A stretch of 64,000 bases of DNA from Dryomyza anilis (lineage: Eukaryota > Arthropoda > Insecta > Diptera > Dryomyzidae). The stretch lies in contig OX638133.1 in the NCBI GenBank assembly GCA_951804985.1, positions 31,893,963 through 31,957,962 on the forward strand, read 5' to 3'. The translations under genes and the position numbers were made by a program. The notes under the pieces are model-generated. The model made no database searches. It was given only the letters and a program-made list of their open reading frames with translations, and was not told the DNA's origin. Shown piece after piece: positions 32,200-43,454 of the stretch (position 1 is the first letter of the stretch; each line of letters opens with the position of its first letter).

Positions 32200-32800
32200 A
32201 TTAAATATTATATTTTCATTTTAAAAGTAAAACTAACCAAATCATTTTAAAATATTTGCTTTGTAATATATCCATAAATTATTGATTGGTGTCAAAAAAA
32301 TAAGAATATCATAAAGTTGCAAATGACTTTACAGATTTAAAAACAGCAATGAATGGTGTTTATAAAAAATCTATAAACTTGGAAAGTATGCCTTAGAAAT
32401 ACATGTATATGAATGGAATTCTGTATTAAAATAGTAATAAAGTTTTGGTAAAATGATTACAAAATGTTTGTATATTGTTCTTTAAGTAGTACATTAAGAT
32501 TTATCATTTCCTTTGTTGAAAATAAAATCTTTCAATTGCGAAGTTTCAGAAATGATTAAACCCAGCACACTACGATATCAAAACCAAATCATTTGTGTGC
32601 CCAATTTAACGCTTTCCAACTCAGCTCAAACGAAATCGATATTCTCTTCGACATACACAGAAAATAATAGTAAACGAAAATATAGCAACTGAGATTAATT
32701 AATACAAAATAATTAATTCTATTAATATAATTAATTGGATATATGAATTATTTAATAGTATAAATTAAATCCTATCTGGGTTGGTGTATATGCTCAAATA
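32200..32800. other. AT-rich non-coding DNA
   Basis: No gene or repeat signature recognised. The stretch just before 32800 is rich in ATTAAT/AATTAA words. Confidence 0.4.
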
Positions 32801-33306
32801 TCTAAATATATAAAAGAACAAGTCCTTATTGACTGACTGATCGATCAACGCCCAGACCAAACCCTTAGACCTAGGAACAAGAATATTTTGACAGGGTGTT
32901 CATCTCACGACGTAGGCGCGCACTAAGGCGACTCTACGGTACAAAAATGGGCGTGGCAAACCTGAACTTTTAACTGCAAATATCTCTGTCATGAAATTTG
33001 TCACAGTGATGTAAATTGTGGTTGTTATCGTTCTCCAAAATGTGGGCGGTATTGATAAAGGGACGTGGCACCTATCATATAACCAAAACATTAAAATTAC
33101 TTTATAAAAGAATTATAAAAATCGAATCATATGTTCATATTTAAAACTCCAATCGTCATGTTGAATGTAGGTGGGATTGGACAAAGGGCGTGGCACGTGG
33201 AAAATTCGGGCATGCACTAAAAAAGGCAAAAGGGTCTAATTAAAAAAGATATAATTTTGCATTTACAAATCTTAGCACGGACAACGCTGTGCACGGGTCC
33301 AGCTAG
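32801..33306 (+). mobile_element. Helitron-like non-autonomous element, ~506 bp
   Basis: Begins A|TCTAAATATATAAAAG and ends CACGGGTCCAGCTAG|T, with a hairpin-capable AGCACGGACAACGCTGTGC just before the end. It lacks the minisatellites of the 19776 copy but shares GGGCGGTATTGATAAAGGG-type sequence and GGGCGTGGCA blocks. No protein is encoded. Confidence 0.8.
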
Positions 33307-33595
33307 TATACCGTAAATATCAACCAACAGTTGTACATGCAATACACAGTTTTACAGCCATTACACAGTTTTAAATTCACTACACAGTATTACAGGGACT
33401 GTTGTATCGATCTTCTTTACATTGGTTCATCTCAACACGTGCTTGCCTATTCGGTTCGTCGGCTCGTTTATCCGTACATCGTGCATATGGCTGTAATATT
33501 GTTCTCTTTTATTTATGTTTAACATATCCCTTTCATTATATATAGATCTATTGGTGACGTGAACGTGGTTCAAACTTCGAACAAGTGGTAAGTAA

Positions 33596-34175
33596 AATAA
33601 AACCAGTTGGGAAGGTTAGATCACATGGGAAATTTTAAAGTAGGTGTAATTATGATAGTTAGGATTATCAAAATTATAGTCGGTCTAAGCCGACTATAAA
33701 TACCCTACACATATGTGTGGTTACCATTCAAAGTGTTATATAGGTCACCAGGGTATACGAATCCTGAAAATAACTACAAACATTCAATCGCTGAAGAATT
33801 TCCATTCATTTGATTCCCATATTTACAAATGGGTAGGTGTACCGAATTTCGATTTTTTTTTTTGTGAACCACAAGTCTTTTTGCCGGAAAACATTATTAT
33901 AATGTATTTGAGCATGATATCAATATATATTTGACCAAAAAAGTTTACCTAAGCACGTATACATAAAAATTGATCTTTATATGTGACAGACGGACACACA
34001 GACGGACAGACAGACAGACAGACGGACAGACAGACGGACATCGCTAAATCGACTCAGGAGGTCATGCTGATCAAGAATGTATATACTTTTCCATACCGGA
34101 GATGCTTCCTTCTGGGTGTTACAAACGGCGTACCAAACTGAATATACCCTTTCACTCTTAGTGCAGGGTATAATT
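33596..34175. mobile_element. (GTCY)n-family element, second subfamily
   Basis: Starts GTTGGGAAGGTTAGATCACA and TAGTCGGTCTAAGCCGACTA, then TACCCTACACATATGTGTGG. It has a GACAGACAGACAGACGGACA tract and ends TACCAAACTGAATATACCCT with the hairpin TTTCACTCTTAGTGCAGGGT. It is colinear with 21488-21832 in the reverse direction and with part of 58975-59515. The terminal pseudo-palindromes and the microsatellite tie it to the 28884/45610 subfamily, although the core differs. Confidence 0.75.
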
Positions 34176-34479
34176 AAAAATAAATAGTATTATATATTAA
34201 TTTTTATCGAGTGTATTAATTTGCTTCAATTTTTGTTCAATTAATTTATATATTAATATAATTAAATCGTATCGGCTATGAATCAATTAAAAATTATTTG
34301 TATTGATACATTTTTTGCTGTATTTACACATATATTTTTTCTGTGTAGTTAAGGAATCGATAACGAACATATTCAAAGTATACCACGACTCGGAGTCACC
34401 AGAGACCACGAATGGCTTCGATACAAAAAAAAATTTAAAATGAATGAATCTACGGATGAATTTTACTTTATACGAGCTT

Positions 34480-34785
34480 AAGTGAACTTTTTTTGTCAAA
34501 TATAATATATTGCCCTTATGCTCAAATATATGAAGATAATGTTTTCTCAGGAACTGACGTGTGGTTCTCGAAAAAAAATCGAAATTAGCTATACCTACCC
34601 ACTTGTACATATGGGTATCAAATGAAAGGACTTGTAAAACCTGGTGACTTATGCACCTTTTTAAGTGGTCTCCGCACACATTATCACATATGTGCAGGGT
34701 ATATAAAGTCGGCTTAAACCGACTATAACATAGATAATTTTACTAACTTCCATAGATAATTCTACTAACCTTCCCAACTGGTTTA
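34480..34785. mobile_element. Fragment of the same (GTCY)n subfamily
   Basis: Contains CTTATGCTCAAATATATGAA, ACATATGGGTATCAAATGAAAGG, ATATGTGCAGGGTATATAAA and GTCGGCTTAAACCGACTATA. It ends CTAACCTTCCCAACTGG, the outer boundary word of the 33596 copy. The microsatellite half is missing. Confidence 0.65.
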
Positions 34786-34789
34786 TTTT

Positions 34790-36995
34790 ACCATAAAGTA
34801 AGTTCACATCTTCCAGATAAAGTCCAAACAACAAACGAAATAAATTCGACTTTAACGTTTGTATCAGGTTTTTAACATATAAATAAATGAGGAAATTGTC
34901 AAAAAATGTGATAATATTTTTAAAGTCGATTTTATTTCGTTAATTGGATTGGGTGAATATGTTTAAATTTAATAATGTTGATAAAACATATATTCTTATT
35001 TATGAGTTATATTTATGAATTATGTATCATACTAAAAAAAATTGCAAAGTTCATGCATAAAACCTGTAAATCACTATGTATTTATTATGAAAGCACTCAG
35101 AAGGAAAAATCATAAAATCCCATTAATTTTGATAATAGAACAGTTAATGATTTAATAGTACACAAAAATTAAATAAATTCATACAAACTCAAAAATAATG
35201 TTATAGTATTTTGTAGTATTAAATAGGATTTTCCGATTAAATTAATAGTTTGTCCTGTTGAATAATGAGTAAATAAAGTGAAAAATAAGTAATTTGAAAA
35301 TAAATGTGAAATTTAACAGACAAATAAATTGAAGTGATGGGAAGAATACCATTGTTTTTTAATATTCCTTCCTATATCCTGATAACAGAAAAATAACAGA
35401 AAAATGCAAAAATTCAGACTTACAAAAATACATTAATAAAATTAAAAATATCTATTAACTTTCAATAAATCAGCTTTAGTTTCTTTTGCCATAAAACAAA
35501 GAAATTTCAATTTTCATGTCAGATGCCGCAGTAATATTTATAATGAAACGACAGCCAAAAATTAAAATTCATGGAAACGTTTGCAACGACTATATCTGTC
35601 GGTACGTGCATTACCGAAATAACTCAATTTGAGCAACCAAAACAACATATTTCCCTTGACGACATCATATTGAACCGAACCGAAAAAATAATATAAAGAA
35701 AGCAAAAAAAGTATGCAAAAGAAAAAAACATTTGAAGAAGGACTCGCATAGAAAAAGAAAATAAAAAATAATTCTGAAGCACGCATTGTAAATTTTGAAT
35801 AGAATTGAGCATAAATTGCACACAAACTTTTAATAGAACCTACAAAGGAACCAAATCCGTGCTCGAGCAACGGATGCTTGAAGAAAAAGCACGTACGTGT
35901 TGCTGGCAAATACCATAAGTTCAGGGATTCCCTATGTGAAAAAGAAGGAAATAATAACCAAAAAAAAAGAATAACACAAAAAAACTCATCATTATGTGCA
36001 AAGAACTGCAAATGAATGTCAGTCAAAGGACACGCACCAATTCGCACACAGAGACAGACACAGATACAGCGGTATAAGGATGCGCAGAGATAGGAACTGC
36101 GACAGGATTTGAATTTTAAATTCGTAACGCAACAATTGCTGCAGAAGAAACGTCTATCAACTTTATTATGAACAAAAAATGAAACGCATTTATTTTAATT
36201 TTAAAGTCGTTACCGTTTTCGAGGCGTGGAAGGCACCTCGCCCCGGCGACAATCAATTAGAGGCACGTACAATGTGTAGCATACAATTAGGCGCTGGGAG
36301 CCGTTGAGCACGGGCATGGACACGGACATGGGTAGGAAATGAAAATAACCTGCAGTTATTTACCGAGGTGTTTAACTAGTAAATGAGCTGGCCAACGGCA
36401 CCTGGTGGCGCAACGAGGCATTAACATGCGCTCAGCATATGATACGCAATAACAGAAGGACTAAAGACGAATGAATATCCCCAAAGGATATTATCAACCC
36501 AACGTAGCTGGCAACAAACAAAGACAAATCCAAAGACAAAGACAAATAAACCCCAAGACAGACGGCACAACGGATCCAGCGCAGAGTTGGATCCGTTGTG
36601 GAGCGACAGACAGACAGACAAACAGAAAGTTGCGGGCAGACAGGCGGTCTGTCGTAGACAATGGGAATTTTCGTAAAATTAACATAGTGTATTATGTATT
36701 TCTTTTGGTAGATTGATATGTGCAGCCGGCAAAGGAATTGCAAGTTTTGACTTCTGGGACCAAACTGTGACGGATGACTTTGTCGTACAACTAAAGCGGA
36801 AAATGTGCGAGAAAAGTTTGTTGAATATAAGGCATTTTAAATTTAGGTAACGCGTTATACAGGGTGTGTTTGGTTCATCGACGTCAATAATTCAGGAGAT
36901 CATTTTATGACTCAAAAAATAAGAAAAAATTAAATGATGAACTCTTTTGCACCCTGTTTAAGATACAGGGTGTTTAGTAAATGCATTTTACTGAC
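34790..36995. other. Non-coding stretch with a less AT-rich block
   Basis: 34800-35560 is AT-rich with nothing recognised. 35560-36450 has more balanced composition, including GAGGCGTGGAAGGCACCTCG at 36220-36239 and CACGGGCATGGACACGGACA at 36309. This is the kind of sequence seen in conserved fly regulatory DNA. At 36566-36600 there is a 13 bp perfect stem (CACAACGGATCCA) with a 9-base loop. No coding exon is convincing. The 161-codon - strand frame at 35562-36047 is discussed under rejections. Confidence 0.3.
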
Positions 36996-37015
36996 ATAAC
37001 CTAGTCAAGAAAATT

Positions 37016-38312
37016 GTTTTTTTTTTTTTTTACAAATTAACCAACGCTCAGGGGGTGCCCCCTATTCATGCAATGCACAGTGTTGATCGTAAGAAAGGAT
37101 TATAGTTTAAGAGGAGGGGGAAAGATGGAGTAGTGTCGGTGGATATTTGCTTTAAATTCACCAATATTAAAAATGTCGGGAAAAACAGACGCAGGGAGAT
37201 TGTTCCACAAACGTATCGTGCGACTGAAGAACGAATTATCTCTGTAATGCGTAGTTCTGTTGAGAACCGAGTGGACTACGAAGGGGTGGTCTTGGTTCGA
37301 TGCCCGAGTAGAACGAGAGAATACAGAACCTGGTGTAATCAGGCCATGTATTTCCCTCGAACACTTACCATTGTAATACCTATAAAACAGGCTTACACAC
37401 CCTACGCTCCTTCGGTGCTCAAGAGAACCAATAGAGGATGAAATATTTTCATCCCCTATTAAATATATTGCACGTTGTTGGATTCGATCCAGGAATTCCA
37501 AAGAAGATTTTGAAGCCCCTGCCCATATGTGCGAATTGTATTCCATCTTAGGCCGAATATAGGTGGTGGCGAAAGTCAGCGGGAGTGAAGTATGTCTTAC
37601 TCCGTTTCAAAAAACCGAGGCACTTGGCCGCTTCTTTCTACAAATCATATATGTGATCATTCCAACGGAGGTCACATTGCATTGCTATGCCCAGAACGTC
37701 AAGAGCAGCTGACTGCGCAATATCCACAGAGTCCATATTGAGGGGAGGGAGGGGTGAATTCATTATTTTGTGAGATAACAGTCAACATTGGGTCTTGCTT
37801 GCATTAAAATCAACTCTATTAGCAAGACCCCACTCGGAGATTGATTTAAGGTCAGTATTGAGTGTGTCATTTATAGTGCGTCTTTTACTCTCAATCTCCA
37901 AAGAGTTGGGGCGCTTGTTGAACGAATATGAATGATAAATGTTACTGTCATCTGCAAAGGAATGAATTGGGTTCTGAGTCAATGACAGAAGGTCATTGAT
38001 AAATACCAGAAATAGGGACGGGGATAGGACGGAACCCTGCGGAACTCCAGAATTGATGAAATGTTGTTCTGAGAAAACACCATCCATCGCAACTCGTATT
38101 GAACGACCCTGGAGAAAACTCGATATCCATCGAGTAAAAGAATTACCGACACCATATGCAATTAGTTTTGATACGACGGCATCATGACACACTCGTTCAA
38201 AAGCCTTGGAAATATCAAGAGCAACCACCTTACTCTCCCCGAAAAGGTGAATACAATTATTCCACTTTTCGGAGAGGACCGCCATCATCATTATCACATC
38301 TTCGAATCTCAT
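37016..38312 (-). pseudogene. 5'-truncated non-LTR retrotransposon (LINE), reverse transcriptase C-terminal part
   Basis: On the - strand, 38312-37782 encodes reverse transcriptase core motifs: VALDISKAFERVCHDAVVSK, SGVPQGSVLSPSLFLVFIND and the active-site box FADDSN in place of the usual F/YADD. After an interruption (stops and frame changes at ~37780-37550), 37546-37100 encodes the typical terminal region (RRIQQRAI-like helix, RTTHYRDNSFFSRTIRLWNN, LPASVF). The insertion ends with a poly(A) tail, seen as a T-run at 37019-37032. The endonuclease and first half of the RT are absent, so the copy is dead on arrival. The end structure resembles CR1/Jockey-type LINEs, but clade is not settled. 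The 9140-9560 relic is an older copy. Confidence 0.85.
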
Positions 38313-38319
38313 GATTTAT

Positions 38320-38466
38320 TCTTAGTTTAAAACGTACGAAAAATAGAAATTTACAATAATCAAAATTCAAATTTTTACTTTGCCATCGGTTATATATACT
38401 TTATACGGGTAGATATAAAGGTTTTATGACAAGTTCTTTTGAAAAATTAATATTTTCGGAAATAAT
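38320..38466. other. AT-rich spacer
   Basis: Short spacer between the truncated LINE and the direct repeat flanking the Tc1/mariner-like relic. Nothing recognised. Confidence 0.4.
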
Positions 38467-38620
38467 GGTGTCCTGTACATAAACTTCGACGGGCAGCAAT
38501 CAAGTAAATTAAAAAATGTTTACAGCTAATGTATCTTTAAAATTGCATACCTAAATTTTAACGTTGGGCTTTGAAAACTTTACTGCAGGTGTACAAAATT
38601 TAAAAAAAAATAAAAAATAC
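38467..38620 (+). repeat. Direct flanking repeat, left copy
   Basis: GTGTCCTGTACATAAACTTCGACGGG followed ~90 bp later by CTTTGAAAACTTTACTGCAGG. Similar words occur in the same orientation and spacing at 40214-40350. These copies bracket the transposase relic as direct, not inverted, repeats. Confidence 0.65.
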
Positions 38621-38895
38621 GAAATTTTGAAGAAACATGATGTTAATTAATATGTCATATTGTGCACATATGTAAAGTAAATATATAAGTATTTTGTATC
38701 ATTGAAAAGAAGAGATTTCAAGGAAGCTATGTGGCGAATAAGAACTGCGTCGAATAAAATTGTCCGTTACATATCTTCCCATAATGTGCTATTGCAAGAT
38801 TCAAATAAAAAAAAATGATCATAGTAGCTCTGAATTAAATGGCAGAAAATAATTTGTGTCAGTTATAGTCAATACAAAATTTATTTAACGCGAAA

Positions 38896-39849
38896 ATGGC
38901 ATACGAAGTGGAAGTGCGAGAAAATATAATTAAAATTTTTCAAAAACAACCTAGTTGGTCTTTTAAAAAAAATGTCAAGGAGGTAGGGGCTAACCCTAAG
39001 ACCATTTCTCGCGTTATCAACCGCTTTAAGGAAGACCTGAGTATTGATCGGAAGAAAGGTTCTGGTAAAAAAAAGGACCACATGATCGTGAAAAGTCGAA
39101 GAAGGTTGTGAATATTTTAAAGAAAGATTCAAGCATATCCGGAAGGAAATTGGCGAGAAAGGCGGATTGCTCAGAATATTTCGTGCGCAGGACTAAGAAA
39201 GAAGCTGGGCTGAAGACGTACAAGGTCCAAAAAGTTCCGGATAGAAATGCCGTCAAGAATGAAACCGCAAAACAACGAGCTAAAAAGCTGAACCAAGATT
39301 TTTTTAAAAAATTCGATTGCTGCATAATGGACGGCGAAACTTATGTTTTAGCGGACATTTCTCAGCTACCTGGGCAGGAATTTTATACAGCCGATTCTCG
39401 AGGAAATGTCGCTGAAAAATTCAAATCAAAAAAAATGACAAAATTCCCAAAGAAATTCCTTGTTTGGCAGGTAATTTGCAGTTGTGGAAAAAGGAGCAGC
39501 TCATTCGTGACATCGGGTACAATTAATAGCGAAATATATGTGAAGGAATGCTTGCAAAAGAGATTGCTTCCATTTTAACGCCAACATGAAGTGTCCACAT
39601 TTTTTTGGGCCTGACCTCGCTTCATGTCACTACAGCAAAACGACCTTAGAGTGGATCCAACAAAATGCAGTGATTTTGGTGCCTAGAGAAGCCAATCCAC
39701 CAAACTGTCCAGAACTCAGGCCGATTGAGAGATACTGGGCTTTAGTAAAAAGGGAGATGAAGACAACAAAAAAAGTGGCCAAAGACCTTCAAGACTTTAA
39801 AAGAAAGTGGTCTTCAGCAGCTGTGAAGATGGTGTTCCGGAAAAAATAA
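38896..39849 (+). pseudogene. Tc1/mariner-superfamily transposase, DD37E-like, frameshifted
   Basis: Three overlapping frames (38896-39111, 39108-39578, 39586-39849) together cover an almost complete transposase of ~315 residues. The N-terminus is helix-turn-helix-like (VRENIIKIFQKQPSWSFKKN; NPKTISRVINRFKED), followed by a second HTH region. The catalytic residues are D in CIMDGETYVLADIS, D in FFGPDLASCHYS and E in CPELRPIERYWALVK. The last two are separated by 37 residues, giving a DD37E-type spacing. One frameshift lies near 39100 and another, with a stop, near 39575. The catalytic triad is intact but the product cannot be made as is. Inverted terminal repeats were not found. Confidence 0.85.
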
Positions 39850-40213
39850 AACTTTTTATTAAAAAATATTAATTTCTGGTTTTTTATATTTTTTTTAAAT
39901 CTAAAAATAATTTGCAAAATAAAATATTTTATTCTATAAAAATTCGATTACTAGATTTCTAGATTTTTTCATTTTTGTTTTTGTTTTGACAATTTTTCTG
40001 AACCCTTTTGTTCTTGAAAAATAATAAAAGGATATGAAATAATAATATCACAGAAAAAAACATTAAATTTGATTAAATATATCTAAATAAGTATTAATCT
40101 TTTTATCATGAAACTTTTACCAAATATATACCAATTTTATATACTTATAATAATTAAAACATATTTAAGAATATACATATTATAACGGTTTTAATCTAAG
40201 TCGCTTAAAAAAA
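39850..40213. other. 3' flank of the transposase relic
   Basis: AT-rich, non-coding, probably part of the same element up to the direct repeat at 40214. Confidence 0.4.
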
Positions 40214-40350
40214 GCTGTCCTGCACATATACTTCGCCGGTCAAAAAATAAATAAGGCCCAAAATACGTTGAAAAAACTCTTGGACTCTGAAAACTTTTCT
40301 GCAGGGGATCAAAGTAAAAACAAAAATTAAAAAACTTTAACTTTGACCAG
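40214..40350 (+). repeat. Direct flanking repeat, right copy
   Basis: GCTGTCCTGCACATATACTTCGCCGG and GGACTCTGAAAACTTTTCTGCAGG match the left copy at 38467-38620 in orientation, order and spacing, with about 75-80% identity by eye. Confidence 0.6.
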
Positions 40351-40354
40351 TGTT

Positions 40355-41350
40355 GCCAACTTGGTTAAATAAATTTTGATTAATTTTTATCTCTTAAAAG
40401 ATACTCAGTAATGTTGTATATAAAAAAATATAACAAAAGTATATGTTACTGAATTAGAGAACTTATTACATCGATTTTGTTATAACTCCAATTTTTCAAA
40501 AAAAACTAAAAAAATGAAGAACAACAAATTTTCGATTTTAGAATTGTATATTTACTAAACCACTTGAGATATTTAAAAACAGTTTTTAATTTATGATTTA
40601 TGTCTTAATTGTTTATAAAAGTCGAATACAAATATTTTGATTTCATGATAAAAGCTACAATCTATGTATAATTATGTTAAGTCTTTCAAGTTTTCAAAAA
40701 TGAAAACAAAAATTCATGTTCAAATCTATATCGTTTAAACTAAAAAATATCTTTTCTCAAGTAAGCATAATTTCTTTAGATCTCAATGTAAGTTTTTCAT
40801 TAATAAAAGAATTTTAAAAATCGGATAACTTTTGGTTTTTCACAAATTTTGAAATATTAAAAAAATCTCCATAACCATTAAAGACACAAAATCAATTTGA
40901 AAACTTAAGTTCTCTCAAGAATTCTCTAAAATTCTCTCTTTGAATTTTTCAATTCAATTGAGTGGTTCCGAAAATAATGAATTTCACCCGATTTAAGAGC
41001 GTTTGGGTACACTGTGCGATGTTGGGATTTGAACTGATGTCGTCTGAAACGAATTTTAAACATTGGGTCATATTAATACAAATAGTATTTACAAGATTAT
41101 ATTTTTATGAGCAATTTTTAACTTTAATTCAAAATGTTTATAATAAATGGTCAGTTTATAGTTTTTATTAATACCTGCCAATTTAAAATTTTATATTTTC
41201 GAAAATTAGCAAATATTTTTTAGCATTGTAATTGTTGAAAATTTTGACAATTCGGAGCATTTGCTTCAAGTTTTGAGCAAAGTCAATTTTTTTTTTTTAA
41301 ATGACCTATTATGTTTAAATGTTTAAAACACATCTGTTGTTAATTTTAAA
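40355..41350. other. AT-rich non-coding DNA
   Basis: Very low GC. No gene, tandem repeat or transposon end recognised. Confidence 0.4.
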
Positions 41351-41352
41351 GA

Positions 41353-41696
41353 AAAGGGTTTTTCAAATGGAACGCTACAAAAGTAGAGCGACAGGGACAG
41401 CAAACGACGCCATATTTCTTACCGCTCTTTTGACATTTCTCTTCAGTAAGGTTTGCCATTTCATGATGGAAAGATATACGAGTTCGAATTTCGGTAGTAA
41501 TTTTTAATAATTTCGACTCGTTATTGGCTCGTATATCTATCCACAATGAAATGGCAAACCTTACTAAAGAGAAATGTCGAAAGAGCGGCAAGAAATATGG
41601 CGTCGTTTGCTGTCCCTGTCGCTCTACATTTGTAGCGACCCTGTTGAAAAACCCTTAAAAAAAACTTTTGTAGCGCTCTTATTGAAAAACCCTTTA
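41353..41696. mobile_element. Palindromic MITE, AAAGGGTTTTTCAA ends (copy A)
   Basis: A long foldback: the left arm GTAGAGCGACAGGGACAGCA, ACGACGCCATATTTCTT, CTTCAGTAAGGTTTGCCATT is mirrored by the right arm around a ~45 bp loop centred near 41510. The right end carries an additional terminal block (AACTTTTGTAGCGCTC, TTATTGAAAAACCCTTTA). That block is identical in reverse complement to the end of the mariner-like element at 52816. No coding capacity. Confidence 0.85.
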
Positions 41697-41699
41697 TGT

Positions 41700-42440
41700 T
41701 TTTTTTTGTTCAGTGATAGACATCAATGCGTTGGGTTCGAGTTTTATCGGTATGAGAAATTATTTCAAATTCGGAAAAAATAAAAGTTCGAGATTGTCGT
41801 GAAAAATATTGCGGAATCGATATGATAATTGTTTAACCCATCGATATTGTTTAACCCATCTGCACAAATTGGATCAAAATGACCCAATTTTATGGAAAAT
41901 AATTATTTTAGGTATTTCAAACAACTTCGTATTAAGTGTTTAAAAAATATAATTATTGTTCTTGTTTTTATTGTTTTTTGTAAAAAATAATTAAAAAAAT
42001 ATATTTAATAAAAAAAACCGACGTTTTCATATCCAATTATATATTTATGGCTGGGTCAATTTGACCTAATTTGAATAGAAGCGGTATGTTTGCAATTTGT
42101 GCAAAAGGGTTAAATATCATATCTTGTTCTTAAATTTGAAATTATGAGAAATTTTAAATTTTAGAATAGATCTAACTACGAGATCTAACTGTTTTATCGA
42201 AGTTAGTTCGAGAAACTTTCGGGGCATCGAATGTCTCCGAAATAAGGCAACAGGGTATTCATTGTATAGTACTTTTTCTGAATGCAGAATCAGCATACCA
42301 ACATCAGTTTCATTTAAAACTCCTAGCATAAAATTGCGTATCACTATTCTTTGCGTTCCATATCAAAAATAGGTTTTCTGTCTTTTTCGCTTAATATGTA
42401 ATTTGTTTTCGGGTAAATCAAATCAAATACAATATAAGTT
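41700..42440. mobile_element. Degenerate CGATA-rich MITE with a nested MITE at 41850-42112
   Basis: The outer sequence (AAAGTTCGAGATTGTCGTGA ... CGAAGTTAGTTCGAGAAACT) belongs to the CGATA-rich family in reverse orientation. The insert has ends TTTAACCCATCTGCACAAATTG and CAATTTGTGCAAAAGGGTTAAA, imperfect inverted repeats. It carries internal words GACCCAATTT and its near complement GGGTCAATTTGACC. Confidence 0.55.
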
Positions 42441-42449
42441 ACAATTCCT

Positions 42450-42640
42450 TGTAGCAATTCAATCTATTAGTGTAGACATGATCATGTCAAGATCATGTTC
42501 GATATATGTTTAATCTATTAGTGGAGACATGATCATGTCAAGATCATGTTCGATATAACTGATCAGGTTTTGACAAGGAAAAAATTCCATGATCAGTTCC
42601 CTATCATGACCTTATTACAATTTCTACTAGGAATGATGCA
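42450..42640. mobile_element. GACATGATCATGTC MITE (second copy) with 57 bp tandem duplication
   Basis: The block CTATTAGTGTAGACATGATC ... GTTCGATATA is present twice in tandem (starts at about 42467 and 42519). TGACAAGGAAAAAATTCCAT and TGATCAGTTCCCTATCATGACC follow, matching 3206-3360 in reverse. The duplication is nearly exact and so is recent. Confidence 0.65.
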
Positions 42641-42649
42641 TTTGTGAGC

Positions 42650-43105
42650 GATCTTCATCTGTTTACTTAACCATAATAATGTTTCTAAACAAACATTACT
42701 TTTAATTTAATTTTAATATACTTATTCTTAACAGTTTATTGAACAATAAAAGTTTAGCATCACTCGTATATTATTATACTACATCATCACCAACATTTAT
42801 TTTATATACACTTTTATAAGTATTTATAATGTTGTTAGATTTTCAATAAATATATAAATTAAATAAATATACAAATTAAATCAAATTATTTAAATAGCTA
42901 TATGCTTAAATGCATCCATACTGCTCTTTGAACTTAAACAACGATGTGTTTCTCTAAAAACATATTTATATTAATTTCATTTCAAAACATGTTTAATTTT
43001 AAATATATTAATGTTCCGATTCAAATACAATGTAATAATAATTATGTTTATATGTGAACATAAACTGTGTAAAGGGGAACAACTAAATGTTTCCGTTTAT
43101 TCTCA
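42650..43105. other. AT-rich non-coding DNA
   Basis: Nothing recognised; many TATTTAT/AATATAT words. Confidence 0.4.
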
Positions 43106-43107
43106 TA

Positions 43108-43448
43108 AAGGGTTTTTCAATAGGGACGCTACAAAAGTAGAGCGACAGGGACAGCAAACGACGCCATATTTCTTGCTGCTCTTTTGACATTTCTCTTCAG
43201 TAAGGTTTGCCATTTCATGATGGAAAATTATACGAATTCGAATTTCGGTAGTAAATTTTAATAATTTCGACTCGTTGTTGGCTCGTATATCTTTCCATCA
43301 TGAAATGCCAAACCTTACTTAAGAGAAATGTCAAAAGAACGGCAAGAAATATGGCGTCGTTTGTTGTCCCTGTCGCTCTACTTTTGTAGTGTCCCTGTTG
43401 AAAAACCCTTGAAAAAAACTTTTGTAGCGCTCTTTATGAAAAACCCTT
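43108..43448. mobile_element. Palindromic MITE, AAAGGGTTTTTCAA ends (copy B), TA-flanked
   Basis: Same structure and length as copy A: arms with GTAGAGCGACAGGGACAGCA, loop TTCGAATTTCGGTAG at ~43240 and the additional right-hand terminal block. Both ends are directly flanked by TA, as expected for mariner-type insertion. Copy A and copy B are highly similar, indicating recent activity. Confidence 0.88.
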
Positions 43449-43454
43449 TACAAA

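Noticed and set aside
35562..36047. 161-codon open frame on the - strand
   Set aside because: Composition is Phe/Leu/Ser-rich from an A-rich + strand, there is no domain signature, splice context or typical codon bias, and an overlapping frame is also open. Treated as chance.
36860..36985. Short repeated ACAGGGTGT(G/T)T words suggesting transposon ends
   Set aside because: Two similar words ~110 bp apart are too little to define an element.
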